64,000 nucleotides of DNA, from NCBI GenBank assembly GCA_012729015.1, contig JAAYDY010000101.1, positions 124,001 to 188,000 of the forward strand. The letters run 5' to 3'. The notes beneath the pieces are model-generated. The model ran no database searches, was not told the origin of the DNA, and worked only from the letters and a program-made list of their open reading frames with translations. Positions 34,161-43,393 of the stretch are shown here, piece by piece. The stretch's first letter is position 1, and each line of letters opens with the position of its first letter. Both the position numbers and the translations under genes were made by a program. This DNA comes from Phycisphaerae bacterium (lineage in GTDB: Bacteria; Planctomycetota; Phycisphaerae; FEN-1346; JAACEH01).

Positions 34161-34318
34161 CGTTTACAGGGGCCGCCTCCGGGCGCCCCGGCATGGGCAA
34201 TCAGGCGTTCGCCGCTCCTGCATGAGTCTCCCAGGCGTTTTACCCCACACGAGACACCGGTTGGCTTGCCGTGATTCCTCTCTGTGTTGGTGCCATGAAC
34301 GGGTGCGGTCCCGTTTTT
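34161..34318 (+). ncRNA. Candidate small RNA or attenuated leader upstream of polA
   Basis: The segment begins at the predicted transcription start and ends with a hairpin plus a five-T run (34298-34318), giving a transcript of about 158 nt. It can form a GC-rich 5' hairpin (about 34167-34190) and a second (about 34202-34220). I found no open frame with a ribosome-binding site in it. It does not match tmRNA, SRP RNA or RNase P RNA motifs. It may be a free small RNA (for example a divergent 6S RNA) or a leader that limits polA transcription. The structure is inferred by eye. Confidence 0.4.
34298..34318 (+). terminator. Terminator of the candidate leader RNA
   Basis: A six-base-pair stem, AACGGG with CCCGTT, has a six-base loop, and the T-run at 34314-34318 directly follows. 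The short stem predicts partial termination. Confidence 0.55.
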
Positions 34319-34509
34319 CCTGATGCGGTTGATTCGTGAGGATGACGCTTCCGGGCAGATAACCAGGATTCGACGGTCGGCACGAGGGCCGGCCGGGGAG
34401 AGATAACCGGTTCCATTACGACAACTCCCAATCCGGACCGGCAGCCCCTCTTGGGCCCAGCGGTTCCGGGTTCCGACCACCAACCCCAACCACCACATAT
34501 AAGCGCGGC
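34319..34509 (+). promoter_or_regulatory. polA-proximal leader region
   Basis: After the terminator the leader contains a GGTCGGC/GCCGGCC hairpin (about 34374-34398) flanked by two AGATAACC copies (34357 and 34401). These may be structural elements. No separate promoter or strong ribosome-binding site is seen before polA at 34510. Confidence 0.35.
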
Positions 34510-37191
34510 ATGCCCAAAACGCTCTATATTCTCGACTCGCATTCGCACCTGTACGCTTCGTACTTCGCGATTCCCAACCTGGCTGCGCCCGACGGCGAAC
34601 CCACCGGAGCCGTCTTCGGTTTCGTTCAGGCCGTTCTGAAGATTCTCCGCGACAAGCAGCCCGACTACCTGGTCGCCGTCTACGACGGCCCCGAGGAGAC
34701 CTTCCGCAAGAAGGCCTTCGCCGATTACAAGCTCACGCGCAAGCCGATGCCCGACGATCTTGTGCCGCAGATCGGCCGCAGCAAAGAGATTCTGCGGGCC
34801 CTCGGGGTACGGGTGGTCGAGATGCCCGGTTACGAGGCCGACGACCTGGTGGCGCTGTTCACCGAGCAGGCCCGCCGCGACGGATGCCAGGTGGTGATTG
34901 TCTCGCGCGACAAGGATCTGATGCAACTGCTGGGCCCGGGCGTGGTCCTGTTCGACAACCGCAAGGACCTGACGCTCGATGCGGCGTGGCTGATGGCCGA
35001 GAAGGGGCTGCGGCCCGAGCAGGTGCCCGACTGGCTCGGCCTCATGGGCGACACGTCCGACAACATCCCCGGGGTGCCCGGCATCGGCGAGAAGCGGGCT
35101 GTGGCCCTGCTCCAGCAATACGGGTCGATGGACGAGATTCTTGCCCACGCCGGCGAGATCAAGGGCAAGATGGGCGAGAGCCTCCGCGAGCACGCCGACC
35201 AGGCCCGCATGAGCCGCGACCTGGCCACCCTCAAGAGCGACCTGCCCACGGATTTGGTCTACACGGACCTGGCTGTGGCCGAGGCGGATCGTCCGCAGGT
35301 GGCGGCCCTGATGCAGCGGTTGGCGTTCAAGAAACTGGCCGAGCAGTTCGAAACGCCTGCCGAGGCGCCGCGGCACGAGCAGCGGTTCGAGTGCGTCGCC
35401 GACGAGGCGGCCCTGAAGCGTCTGGCGGCCACGCTCGCCAAGGCGGAGGCCTTTGCCTTCGACACCGAGTTGACGGGTCTGGACCCGCTGCGCGACCGGC
35501 TGGTGGGTTTGAGTTTCTCGACGGGGCAGGGGATCGGCTGGTACGTGCCGGTGATGGCTCCCGAGGGCGAAGCGGCGCTGGACCTCGACACGGTCCGGGC
35601 GGTGCTGGGGCCGGTGCTGCGGTCGCAGGAGTCGCTGAAGGTGGCCCATAACGCCAAGTTCGACCTGGCCGTCCTGGGCACGGCGGGCCTGACGGTCGAG
35701 GGGCCGCTCTTTGACACGATGATTGCCTCGTATCTGCTCGATCCCGGCAGCCGAAGTCACGGCCTCGACGCCCTGGCCGCCGAGCATCTGGGCTATCGCG
35801 CCATGCCGATCACGGACCTGATCGGCGAGAAGAAGCGCGGCAGCGAGCAGAAAACCATGGACCAGGCGCCGCTGGCGCAGATCACGTTCTATGCGGCCGA
35901 AGACGCCGAGATGACGTGGCGGCTGTACGAGCGTTTCGCCGCCCGGTTCGCCGAGGAGACAGACCTGCGGCGGCTGTTCGACCAGGTCGAGATGCCGCTG
36001 GTCCGCGTGCTGGAGAAGATGGAGCGTCGCGGCGTCGCGCTGGATCTGAAGTTGCTGGCGGAGTTGAGCGAGACATTCGGCCGCCGCATGGACGCCCTGC
36101 GCGACGAGATTCACGGGCTGGCCGGCCGCGAGTTCAACGTCGACTCGCCGAAGCAGCTCGGCGAGGTGCTGTTCGACGAGCTGGGCCTGAAGCCCGTCAA
36201 GAAGACCAAGACCGGCGTCAGCACCGACTCGTTCACGCTGGAGTCGCTGGCGTCCGAGCATCCGCTGCCGGCCAAGGTGCTCCAGTACCGCACGCTGGCG
36301 AAGCTCAAGGGCACCTACGTGGACGCCCTGCCGCAATTGATTCATCCGACGACCGGCCGCATTCATGCCTCGTTCAACCAGGCGGCGGTGGCGACCGGGC
36401 GGCTGAGTTCGAGCGATCCGAACCTTCAGAACATACCGGTCCGCAGCGACGAGGGCCGCCGCATCCGCGCTGCTTTCGTTCCGGGCGACCCGGCACGCGA
36501 CGTGCTGCTGTCGGCCGATTACAGCCAGGTGGAGTTGCGGCTGCTGGCCCACTTCAGCCAGGATCCGTTCCTGCTCGACGCCTTCGCCCGCGACCTGGAC
36601 ATCCACGCGTTCGTGGCGTCGGAGATCTTTGGCGTGCCGCAGGACCAGGTGACCGGCGAGCAGCGCAGCCGGGCCAAGGCCGTCAACTTCGGCCTCATCT
36701 ACGGCAAGACGGCCTACGGGCTGTCGCGCGACCTGGGCATCCCGGTGGGCGAGGCCCAGGCCTTCATCGACGCCTACTTCGCCCGCTACACGCGTGTCCG
36801 CGAGTTCATGGACGCCGTCCTCGAACGGGCCATGGCCGAGGGCCACGTCGTGACGATCCTCGGCCGCCGCCGGCCCACGCCGGGCGTCAAGTTCACCGAC
36901 GCCAAGCGGTGGACCAACAACGAGCGTGCGGCGTTCAACACGGTGCTCCAGGGATCGGCCGCCGACCTCATCAAGGTGGCCATGGTCGCCATCGACCGAC
37001 GCATCGACGACGAGGGTCGGCCCTCGCGGATGATCCTCCAGGTTCACGACGAGCTGGTTTTCGAGGTGCCCAGGGCCGCCGTTGACGAGGAACAGGCGAT
37101 GATCGTCGAGGAGATGACCTCGGCGCTGAAGCTCAACGTCCCGATGAAGGTGGACGTGGCGACGGGGCCCAACTGGCGGGAGGCCAAATGA
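34510..37191 (+). CDS. polA: DNA polymerase I
   Basis: The 893-aa protein has all three domains. The 5'-nuclease (residues 1-270) includes YEADDLVAL, SRDKDLMQL and GVPGIGEKRAV. A 3'-5' exonuclease (about 300-490) has FDTELTGLDPLRD near residue 318, with the metal-binding Asp and Glu intact, plus HNAKFDLAVL and YAAEDAEMTWRLY. The polymerase domain (about 500-893) has DPNLQNIPVRS, motif A SADYSQVELR (near 668), motif B RAKAVNFGLIYGKTAYGL (near 725) and motif C VHDELVFEV (near 845). It fills gaps in repair and replaces RNA primers. It starts an apparent operon; its stop overlaps the racemase start by four bases. The ribosome-binding site is weak. Confidence 0.98.
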   Translation: MPKTLYILDSHSHLYASYFAIPNLAAPDGEPTGAVFGFVQAVLKILRDKQPDYLVAVYDGPEETFRKKAFADYKLTRKPMPDDLVPQIGRSKEILRALGVRVVEMPGYEADDLVALFTEQARRDGCQVVIVSRDKDLMQLLGPGVVLFDNRKDLTLDAAWLMAEKGLRPEQVPDWLGLMGDTSDNIPGVPGIGEKRAVALLQQYGSMDEILAHAGEIKGKMGESLREHADQARMSRDLATLKSDLPTDLVYTDLAVAEADRPQVAALMQRLAFKKLAEQFETPAEAPRHEQRFECVADEAALKRLAATLAKAEAFAFDTELTGLDPLRDRLVGLSFSTGQGIGWYVPVMAPEGEAALDLDTVRAVLGPVLRSQESLKVAHNAKFDLAVLGTAGLTVEGPLFDTMIASYLLDPGSRSHGLDALAAEHLGYRAMPITDLIGEKKRGSEQKTMDQAPLAQITFYAAEDAEMTWRLYERFAARFAEETDLRRLFDQVEMPLVRVLEKMERRGVALDLKLLAELSETFGRRMDALRDEIHGLAGREFNVDSPKQLGEVLFDELGLKPVKKTKTGVSTDSFTLESLASEHPLPAKVLQYRTLAKLKGTYVDALPQLIHPTTGRIHASFNQAAVATGRLSSSDPNLQNIPVRSDEGRRIRAAFVPGDPARDVLLSADYSQVELRLLAHFSQDPFLLDAFARDLDIHAFVASEIFGVPQDQVTGEQRSRAKAVNFGLIYGKTAYGLSRDLGIPVGEAQAFIDAYFARYTRVREFMDAVLERAMAEGHVVTILGRRRPTPGVKFTDAKRWTNNERAAFNTVLQGSAADLIKVAMVAIDRRIDDEGRPSRMILQVHDELVFEVPRAAVDEEQAMIVEEMTSALKLNVPMKVDVATGPNWREAK

Positions 37192-37916
37192 CCGCCAGGG
37201 CCACACGGACGGTCGGCATTATCGGCGGCATGGGGCCCGAGGCCACGTGCCTGCTCTTCCAGAGAATCATCCGGGCCACGCCCGCGCGGCGGGACCAGGA
37301 CCATCTGCACGTGATCATCAACTGCGACCCGAGCGTGCCCGACCGCACGGCGGCCCTGGTGGCCGGCGGCGAGTCGCCGGTGGCCAGTCTCGTGGCGTCG
37401 GCGCAGCTCCTGGAGCGGGCAGGGGCCCATCTGCTGGCCATGCCGTGCGTGACGGCCCACGCCTTTGTCGAGCCCGTGCGCCGCGCCGTGGGCGTGCCGC
37501 TGGTGAGCCTGGTGGAGGAGACGGCCCGCGCCGTGAACGAGCAGTGCGGGCACGCCCGGTGCGTCGGGCTGCTGGCCACCGACGGCACGGTCCGGTCCGG
37601 CGTGTTCGGTTGCCTGGGCGAGCGGCGGCAACTGATCGTGCCCGAGGCCGCCCAGCAGGCTGAGGTGATGGCGGCGATTTACGGGCCCCGCGGCGTCAAG
37701 ACCGTCGGACCCAACGCCGAGGCGTCGCGGCGGATGGCCGCCGTGGCGGCCGACCTCGTGCGGCGCGGCGCCGAGGCCATTGTGGCCGGATGCACGGAAG
37801 TGCCCCTGGCGCTGGCCGCCGGCGACGTGGCCATGCCGCTCATGGACACGCTCGACGTGCTGGCGCGGGCCGTCGTCCGCGAGGCGACGGGCGCGTGCGG
37901 CGGACGGACCTTGTGA
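37188..37916 (+). CDS. Aspartate/glutamate racemase family protein
   Basis: The 242-aa protein begins VGIIGGMGPEATCLLFQRII, the signature of aspartate racemases. It has two cysteines in the expected places: LAMPCVTAHAF (usual MPCNTAH) and VAGCTEVPLAL. The family racemises aspartate, glutamate or similar acids by a two-cysteine mechanism. The Asn-to-Val change next to the first cysteine may alter specificity. Its start overlaps the polA stop (ATGA), so translation is coupled, although no functional link to DNA repair is known. coaE follows 16 bases after. Confidence 0.88.
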   Translation: MTARATRTVGIIGGMGPEATCLLFQRIIRATPARRDQDHLHVIINCDPSVPDRTAALVAGGESPVASLVASAQLLERAGAHLLAMPCVTAHAFVEPVRRAVGVPLVSLVEETARAVNEQCGHARCVGLLATDGTVRSGVFGCLGERRQLIVPEAAQQAEVMAAIYGPRGVKTVGPNAEASRRMAAVAADLVRRGAEAIVAGCTEVPLALAAGDVAMPLMDTLDVLARAVVREATGACGGRTL

Positions 37917-37932
37917 CGATGTGCAGGACGAA

Positions 37933-38577
37933 ATGTCTGTGACCGAATGCAAGACGCCCATCCTCGGCATTGTCGGCGGCATCGGCAGCGGCAAATCGGC
38001 CCTGGCGGCGGCGATGGCGGACCTGGGCTGCGTGCGGATCGACGCCGACCGGATCGGGCACGAGATGCTCGGGCGCGAGGACGTTCGCCGGGGGCTGGTC
38101 GAGGCGTTCGGCGAGGGCGTCCTCGGCGACGACGGGGCCGTGGATCGGTCCCGCCTGGCGGCGCGGGCGTTTGCCGACGAGGCGGCGACGTCGCGGCTCA
38201 ACGCGATCGTCGGCGCCGCCCTGTGGGGCGAATTTCGCCGGCGGGTGCTGGAGGCCGCGGCGCGGGCCGACCGTTCGGACGGTCGCGTGCCGGCGGTGGT
38301 GCTGGACGCCGCGCTGCTGTTCGAGAGCGGCATGAACGAGTTGTGCGACGCCGTCGTCTTCGTGGAAGCCCCGGACGACGTGCGGCAGGAGCGTGTGAAA
38401 CGCACCAGGGGCTGGGACTGGGACGAGGTCCTTCGTCGCGAGGCAAGGCAGATTCCGTTAAGCCGCAAGCGCGCGATGGCCGATGAGGTCTGCGAGAATG
38501 CAGCCGGACTCGACCATCTTGTCGCCCAGGCCCGTCGGCTGCTGACCCTCTGTCGCGAGCGGCACTCTTCCCGATGA
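37933..38577 (+). CDS. coaE: Dephospho-CoA kinase
   Basis: CoaE phosphorylates dephospho-CoA at the 3' ribose position, the last step of coenzyme A synthesis. The 214-aa protein has the P-loop GIVGGIGSGKSAL (residues 12-24). VRIDADRIGHEML, VVLDAALLFESG and a lid-region arginine segment (RQERVKRTRGW) are also typical of the family. ATG 37933 has AGGA upstream. It belongs to the polA-racemase-coaE-rho block, whose genes lie close together on one strand. Confidence 0.95.
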   Translation: MSVTECKTPILGIVGGIGSGKSALAAAMADLGCVRIDADRIGHEMLGREDVRRGLVEAFGEGVLGDDGAVDRSRLAARAFADEAATSRLNAIVGAALWGEFRRRVLEAAARADRSDGRVPAVVLDAALLFESGMNELCDAVVFVEAPDDVRQERVKRTRGWDWDEVLRREARQIPLSRKRAMADEVCENAAGLDHLVAQARRLLTLCRERHSSR

Positions 38578-38665
38578 CATGTGACCGGCCCTGTTGTGAC
38601 GGGCTGTCGTGCCTGTGGCGAGCCGGTTCACGGATCAGGTCAACCTTAGAATGGGGTAGTCAGTC

Positions 38666-40057
38666 ATGGCAGACGAGAAGAACGGCGAGGCGAAGAGTCC
38701 GAAGGCACAGAACGGCAAGCCGCGCAGGCGCAAGGAGACGCAGACGGCCGTCGAGGTCTTCGACGAGGAGACCCACGGCCGCTACGAGGAAGCCAAGCAC
38801 GGCGAACTGCACATCACGGAGCTTCAGAAACTCACCGTGGCCGAGCTGCACGAGGTCGCCCGCAAGGAGAACCTCGAAGAGTACGCCGGTCTGAAGAAGC
38901 AGGACCTGATCTTCTACATCCTCCGCAACCGCGTGCAGTCCACCGGGCTGATGTTCGGCGAAGGCGTGCTGGAAGTGCTGCCCGACGGCTTCGGCTTCCT
39001 GCGGAGCCCGGACTACAACTACCTGCCCGGTCCGGACGACATCTACGTGTCGCCGTCGCAGATTCGCCGCTTCGGCCTGCGCAACGGCCACATCGTCGCC
39101 GGCCAGATTCGCCCGCCCAAGGAGAACGAGCGGTACTTTGCCCTGCTGAAGGTCGAGGCCGTCAACTACGAGAGCCCCGAAGTGGTCACCGAGAAGGTCG
39201 TGTTCGACGACCTGACGCCGCTGTTCCCCACGGAGCGGTTCTTCCTGGAGACGGCCCCGGACATCCTCGAGATGCGCGTCGTGGACCTCGTGACGCCCAT
39301 CGGCAAAGGGCAGCGCGGCCTGATCGTCGCGCCGCCGCGCACGGGCAAGACCGTGCTGCTTCAGAAGATGGCCAACTCCATCGCCCAGAACTCGCCCAAC
39401 ACGTACATGATCGTTCTGCTCATCGACGAGCGCCCGGAAGAAGTGACCGACATGCAGCGGAACGTCAAGGCCGAGGTGGTCAGCTCGACGTTCGACGAGC
39501 CGGCCGCGCGGCACGTCCAGGTGGCCGAAATGGTCATCGACAAGGCCAAGCGCATGGTCGAGTACGGCAAGGACGTGGTGATTCTGCTGGACTCGATCAC
39601 CCGCCTGGCCCGGGCCTACAACAGCGAAGTGCCGCACTCGGGCAAGATCCTGTCGGGCGGCGTGGACGCCAACGCCCTTCAGAAGCCGAAGCGGTTTTTC
39701 GGCGCGGCCCGCAACATCGAAGAGGGCGGCAGCCTGACCATCCTGGCCACGGCCCTGATCGACACCGGCAGCCGCATGGACGAAGTCATTTTCGAGGAGT
39801 TCAAGGGCACCGGCAACATGGAACTGCACCTGGACCGCCGCCTCGTGGACAAGCGCGTCTTCCCGGCCATCGACATCAACCGTTCGGGCACCCGCAAGGA
39901 AGAGCTGATCGTCAACGCCGACGAGCTGAAGTACATCTACCTGCTGCGCAAGGTGCTGGCCGACATGAACGTCGTCGAGGCGATGGAACTGCTCCGCAAC
40001 CGCCTGGAGCGCACCAAGACCAACGCCGAGTTCCTGCTGTCGATGAACCTGTCGTAG
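38666..40057 (+). CDS. rho: Transcription termination factor Rho
   Basis: Rho is a hexameric RNA-dependent ATPase that ends transcription. The 463-aa protein has the N-terminal helical domain ([20 protein letters not shown]) and the cold-shock-like RNA-binding domain ([40 protein letters not shown]). The ATPase core has Walker [14 protein letters not shown] (near residue 222), Walker [17 protein letters not shown], the Q-loop and the R-loop. A charged 30-residue leader precedes it. The gene is complete and typical. The hairpin at 40088 may limit read-through into the next gene. Confidence 0.98.
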   Translation: MADEKNGEAKSPKAQNGKPRRRKETQTAVEVFDEETHGRYEEAKHGELHITELQKLTVAELHEVARKENLEEYAGLKKQDLIFYILRNRVQSTGLMFGEGVLEVLPDGFGFLRSPDYNYLPGPDDIYVSPSQIRRFGLRNGHIVAGQIRPPKENERYFALLKVEAVNYESPEVVTEKVVFDDLTPLFPTERFFLETAPDILEMRVVDLVTPIGKGQRGLIVAPPRTGKTVLLQKMANSIAQNSPNTYMIVLLIDERPEEVTDMQRNVKAEVVSSTFDEPAARHVQVAEMVIDKAKRMVEYGKDVVILLDSITRLARAYNSEVPHSGKILSGGVDANALQKPKRFFGAARNIEEGGSLTILATALIDTGSRMDEVIFEEFKGTGNMELHLDRRLVDKRVFPAIDINRSGTRKEELIVNADELKYIYLLRKVLADMNVVEAMELLRNRLERTKTNAEFLLSMNLS

Positions 40058-40087
40058 TACTGACGGATTGCGGCACAGAGGGCTGCC

Positions 40088-40115
40088 ACAGGGGCGGCTT
40101 GCGAGCTGCCCCTGT
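40088..40115 (+). terminator. GC-rich hairpin after rho
   Basis: ACAGGGG and CCCCTGT form the outer stem, CGGCT and AGCTG the inner part, with a TGCG loop. It lies 30 bases after the rho stop. No strong T-run follows. Its core resembles the hairpins at 32251, 32348 and 42101. Confidence 0.5.
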
Positions 40116-40229
40116 TCATGCTCAGGCAGGCGAAATCCACGTTGCTGTTTGACGCTGTTGCCGAACGTTGTCGAGGCATAGCCATGGTACGCGTTTTCCT
40201 CTTGTGACGCGTCGTTAGGAGGGACCGGA

Positions 40230-40241
40230 ATGTCCGGCTGA
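40230..40241 (+). promoter_or_regulatory. Three-codon leader ORF overlapping the next start codon
   Basis: AGGAGG (40217-40222) is placed seven bases before ATG 40230, which encodes Met-Ser-Gly and then TGA. The TGA shares its A with ATG 40241 of the following gene (TGATG). The best ribosome-binding site therefore serves the tiny frame. Ribosomes stopping there could restart at 40241. Confidence 0.5.
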
Positions 40242-41953
40242 TGGGCCTGCAATCTTGTGGGGGCGATGAGATGGTTGCTTCGTCGGGCAACGTTGTGACG
40301 CCATGGCACAGAAGCCCTCTGGGGTATGGCGTGGCGGCAGTTCTGGCGGCCATTCTGGTTGCCATCGACCAGCCATGGCAGGGCTACTGGTCGCGAGGGC
40401 TTCTCCGTGACATAGCGGTAGTCGCTACTTATGCCGGATTGCTGCTGGGGGTTCTGTTGGCCTGTCTTTCGCGGAACCGATGGGTCCGTTGGACTGCCTG
40501 TCTGATCCTGAGCGCAACGCTCATCTGGCATGTCGGCTACTACCGGGTCACCCACGAGCGGTTTTCATTCAATGGGGCCATGCTTGTACTGAACAACATC
40601 GAGACTGCCAGCCAGGCGACTGCGACATACTGGTTGGTGTTTCTCCCGTTGCTGGTGATCGTGCCGGCGGTCTTCGGTGCTTTTGAACTGGTGGCCCGGC
40701 GTCTCATCGCATTCCGTGCGAGATGGTCGCTGCTTGTGGTGCCCATGGTGGCGTGCATGGGCTTCATCATGTGGCACACGGCGGGTCGAATCGAGGCATT
40801 TCCGACGCCGTTTCGCGTTCCGGGGCTTCTCATCTATTGTATGACGGTCGGCAGCCACGGACCTCCCGATGCTCCGTATATTCCTGCGACAGGGCGGCCC
40901 ATGGTGTCGCACATTGTGCTTGTCATCGACGAAAGCGTCAAAGCGACACACCTGTCGGTTAATGGATACGAACGGCCAACCACACCTTTTCTGGTCACGA
41001 GAATGGACCGCCTTTGTACCCTGGGCATCGCCAGCGCCGCAGGGAACTCCAGCTACACCAGTCAGGCAGTGCTCTTCAACGGGGGCACTCTGGCCAACTT
41101 GGTTGACGGCACCGTCGTGCTCTTCCGGAAGCCGTCAATTGCGGCATACGCCGTTTCGGCCAAGTTCCGCTTTGGCTTCTTCGATGGGCAGAGCTACCAG
41201 CGATTGATCGCCAGCGCGCGACACGCCCTGCCTGTGGAAGACTTTCTCTATGTATCCGCTGGCAAGGAGGCGATGCAGCCCCGCGAAATGTGGGATGCAT
41301 GGCTCGCGGATCGCATTGCCGGGTGGGTTGCCGACAACGAATGCACTGTGACCTATGTGGCCAAGCAGGGGGCTCATTTCCCCTACGAAATGACCTATCC
41401 ACAGGATCGCAAACCATTTGCCCCGACGGTCAATGGCTACGCCTGGTCCGACGACGAGGCCGCCAACCGAAACAGTTACGACAATGCAGTGACCTGGGCG
41501 TGTGATGGATTCCTGGGAGCGTTGCTGCCGGCCCTGGAGCGACTCGGCACCGATGTGGTGGTGGTCTACACCTCGGACCATGGCCAGGCTCTGCCGGGCA
41601 CGGTTCCGGGAAGCCGGCAGACGCACTGCAATCCGTCCCTGCCGCCGGACTCCGCCGAAGTGCCGTTGTTGCTATGGGGCAGTGGTCGAGGACAAGACGT
41701 CGTCCGACGCATTCAGGCGAACACGTCCCTTGTGGACAATGCCAGCCACTTCGAGATCTTTCCGACATTGCTCACCCTGATGGGGTATGACAAGGATGAG
41801 GTTCTGCGACTCTACGGTCCCGGGCTTTTTGACCAATTGCCTGCCGGCCGGAAGCGATTCTACTTGGGAGGGGTGGTCGAGGTCCGCCTCCGGAGCAAAC
41901 AGGTGGAGTTCAATCCCAGACAACTGCGAGACCGGTCGCTTTGCGGTCGATGA
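40241..41953 (+). CDS. Phosphoethanolamine-transferase-like membrane enzyme (sulfatase fold)
   Basis: The 570-aa protein has about five membrane helices (residues 25-200) and a periplasmic sulfatase-fold domain like EptA/CptA. The domain has VLVIDESVKATHLSVNGYER (metal ligand Glu231) and PTTPFL. GNSSYTSQAVL carries Thr273 at the nucleophile position, and VVYTSDHGQAL holds the metal pair Asp446/His447. Family members transfer phosphoethanolamine from lipid to lipid A or other surface glycans. The cysteines that stabilise EptA are mostly absent. The gene uses more A/T-ending codons than its neighbours, which suggests later acquisition. ATG 40241 is tied to a leader ORF; ATG 40271 is possible. 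It is single and flanked by terminator-like hairpins. Confidence 0.82.
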   Translation: MGLQSCGGDEMVASSGNVVTPWHRSPLGYGVAAVLAAILVAIDQPWQGYWSRGLLRDIAVVATYAGLLLGVLLACLSRNRWVRWTACLILSATLIWHVGYYRVTHERFSFNGAMLVLNNIETASQATATYWLVFLPLLVIVPAVFGAFELVARRLIAFRARWSLLVVPMVACMGFIMWHTAGRIEAFPTPFRVPGLLIYCMTVGSHGPPDAPYIPATGRPMVSHIVLVIDESVKATHLSVNGYERPTTPFLVTRMDRLCTLGIASAAGNSSYTSQAVLFNGGTLANLVDGTVVLFRKPSIAAYAVSAKFRFGFFDGQSYQRLIASARHALPVEDFLYVSAGKEAMQPREMWDAWLADRIAGWVADNECTVTYVAKQGAHFPYEMTYPQDRKPFAPTVNGYAWSDDEAANRNSYDNAVTWACDGFLGALLPALERLGTDVVVVYTSDHGQALPGTVPGSRQTHCNPSLPPDSAEVPLLLWGSGRGQDVVRRIQANTSLVDNASHFEIFPTLLTLMGYDKDEVLRLYGPGLFDQLPAGRKRFYLGGVVEVRLRSKQVEFNPRQLRDRSLCGR

Positions 41954-42000
41954 CACGAACCATCACATCCGTTGGCCAACGGGCCTGGCCGCTAATCCTT

Positions 42001-42120
42001 GGGGCGAACCGTCTTGTGGCGGCTCGCCCCCGTGTGTTTTTGCATGCAGCGGATTGTTGCGGCGCCCGGTGCTGGACGCGGCGCGCCGGGCCGGCCGTCG
42101 GGGCGGCTAGTGAGCCGCCC
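42001..42120. terminator. Two hairpins between convergent genes
   Basis: A GGGGCGA/TCGCCCC hairpin spans 42001-42030. A GGGCGGCT/AGCCGCCC hairpin (42101-42120) has a four-base loop. Neither has a clear T-run; together they separate the transferase-like gene from the lipoprotein gene. Confidence 0.5.
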
Positions 42121-42127
42121 TGGTCAC

Positions 42128-43159
42128 TCAGCCGCCGAGGTTCGCGATCAGGTCGCCGAGGACCTGTTGGACGCTCTCCTCTTCGGGGGTCAGGGTGCCG
42201 ACCAGATGCGTGTTGCCGACGGCCTGGAAGGCGATGCTGTTGGCCAGCGGGGCGGCGGCTGTGGCCAGGGCGCCCTTGAGGGTGGCCTCGGCTGCCTCGG
42301 CGCCTGCCGACGCGTAGCGGATCGCGAAGATCGTGTTCATCCGTCCGTCGGCCTCGTAGGTGGCCACGGCCATCTGGCCGCTGCCGAGCACGGCCGGCGT
42401 CAGCAACTCGCCCGCCGGGCCCAGTTGTCCCTTGATGCGGTCCATCGCCAGGCGACCCGTCACGAACAGTTCGCTTCCGGGCACCATGTGACCCGTCGGC
42501 AGGTCGCGGACCAGGGCCGGCTTCAGCGCGCCGCTGAAGATGTTCTGGGCCACCAGGTCGGCCACGGGCTTGACTCCCGGCACGGTCGCGCCGCGGTGGT
42601 CCACCGTGACGATGTAGCGGCCCTTGACGAACACGATCTTCGAGGCGTTCGCGACGGCCGGCGCGCCGGCGGCTCCGGCGACGCCGACGGTGTCGAACTG
42701 TTTGCCGGCCAGCCAGTTGCCCGACAGGGGCTTGCCCTGGGCGACCACCGAGTAGGCCGCAAAGGCGGCATCGCCGTCGTTCATCTCGTGAATGGCCACG
42801 ACGAGCGTCTGCGGCGAATCGGGCTGCTTGTACTTGCGGGCGACCGACATCTTGTAGCCGCACTCCTGGAACAGGGCGGCATCGGCGGCGCCGACATCGC
42901 TGGCGGCGACATCGACGAGGCCGGTCGGATCGGCGGCAACGCGGGTGACGTCGGCGTAGTGCTGGGCGCGGCCGTCGAATTTCCATGGCGGCATGGCCAG
43001 CAGCCGCGGCAGCAGCCGGTCGATTTCGGCGTAGGGGCCGGTCGGCTCGGCGTTGGGGTCTTCCTCGGGCGGCGAGGACTTGCACCCGCCGATGCCCGCG
43101 GCCGCCAGGGCCGCCAATGCAATTGCCCACACCGTCAACCACGCCGATCGCCTGCTCAT
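42128..43159 (-). CDS. Lipoprotein of unknown function (343 aa)
   Basis: The N-terminus WAIALAALAAAGIGGCKSSP is a lipoprotein signal with Cys26 in the lipobox. The mature part starts with an acidic linker and then two similar halves containing YADVTRVAADPTGLVDVAAS, YKQPDSPQTLVVAIHEMNDG and IVFVKGRYIVTVDH. This pattern resembles DUF6599-type periplasmic proteins, but the match is only by general shape. No enzyme motif is seen. The last 20 residues contain TPEEESVQQVLGDLI. It has its own promoter at 43217-43244 and probably forms a single-gene unit. Confidence 0.82.
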   Translation of the reverse strand: MSRRSAWLTVWAIALAALAAAGIGGCKSSPPEEDPNAEPTGPYAEIDRLLPRLLAMPPWKFDGRAQHYADVTRVAADPTGLVDVAASDVGAADAALFQECGYKMSVARKYKQPDSPQTLVVAIHEMNDGDAAFAAYSVVAQGKPLSGNWLAGKQFDTVGVAGAAGAPAVANASKIVFVKGRYIVTVDHRGATVPGVKPVADLVAQNIFSGALKPALVRDLPTGHMVPGSELFVTGRLAMDRIKGQLGPAGELLTPAVLGSGQMAVATYEADGRMNTIFAIRYASAGAEAAEATLKGALATAAAPLANSIAFQAVGNTHLVGTLTPEEESVQQVLGDLIANLGG

Positions 43160-43216
43160 GGCTCTCTCCCGATCTCCAGGGGGTCTCCTGCGGACAGGTC
43201 ATCCACCGCAACCCGC

Positions 43217-43244
43217 ATTATAGTTGGCGCGGTGTGAACGGCAA
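43217..43244 (-). promoter_or_regulatory. Sigma-70-type promoter for the lipoprotein gene
   Basis: On the minus strand, TTGCCG (43239-43244), 16 bases and a perfect TATAAT (43217-43222) place the start about 50 bases before ATG 43159. Confidence 0.7.
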
Positions 43245-43393
43245 GCAGTTTCTGGCACGGCGGCGACACAGGCGGGGTGGGGGAGATTCCGGCACATGTG
43301 GCGGCTTCCTGGCTGGAGCACGCGGGTCGGGTCCACAGGCGGTTGCGGCCGAATCGCCCGGAGCGGCCGAGCAGACGTGCCGCCGGGCCAGAT

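Noticed and set aside
34161-34509. tmRNA, RNase P RNA or SRP RNA upstream of polA
   Set aside because: None of their conserved cores (tmRNA ends with a T-arm, the RNase P GAGGAAAGTC block, the SRP GGAA domain) is present. Only an unclassified candidate RNA is reported.
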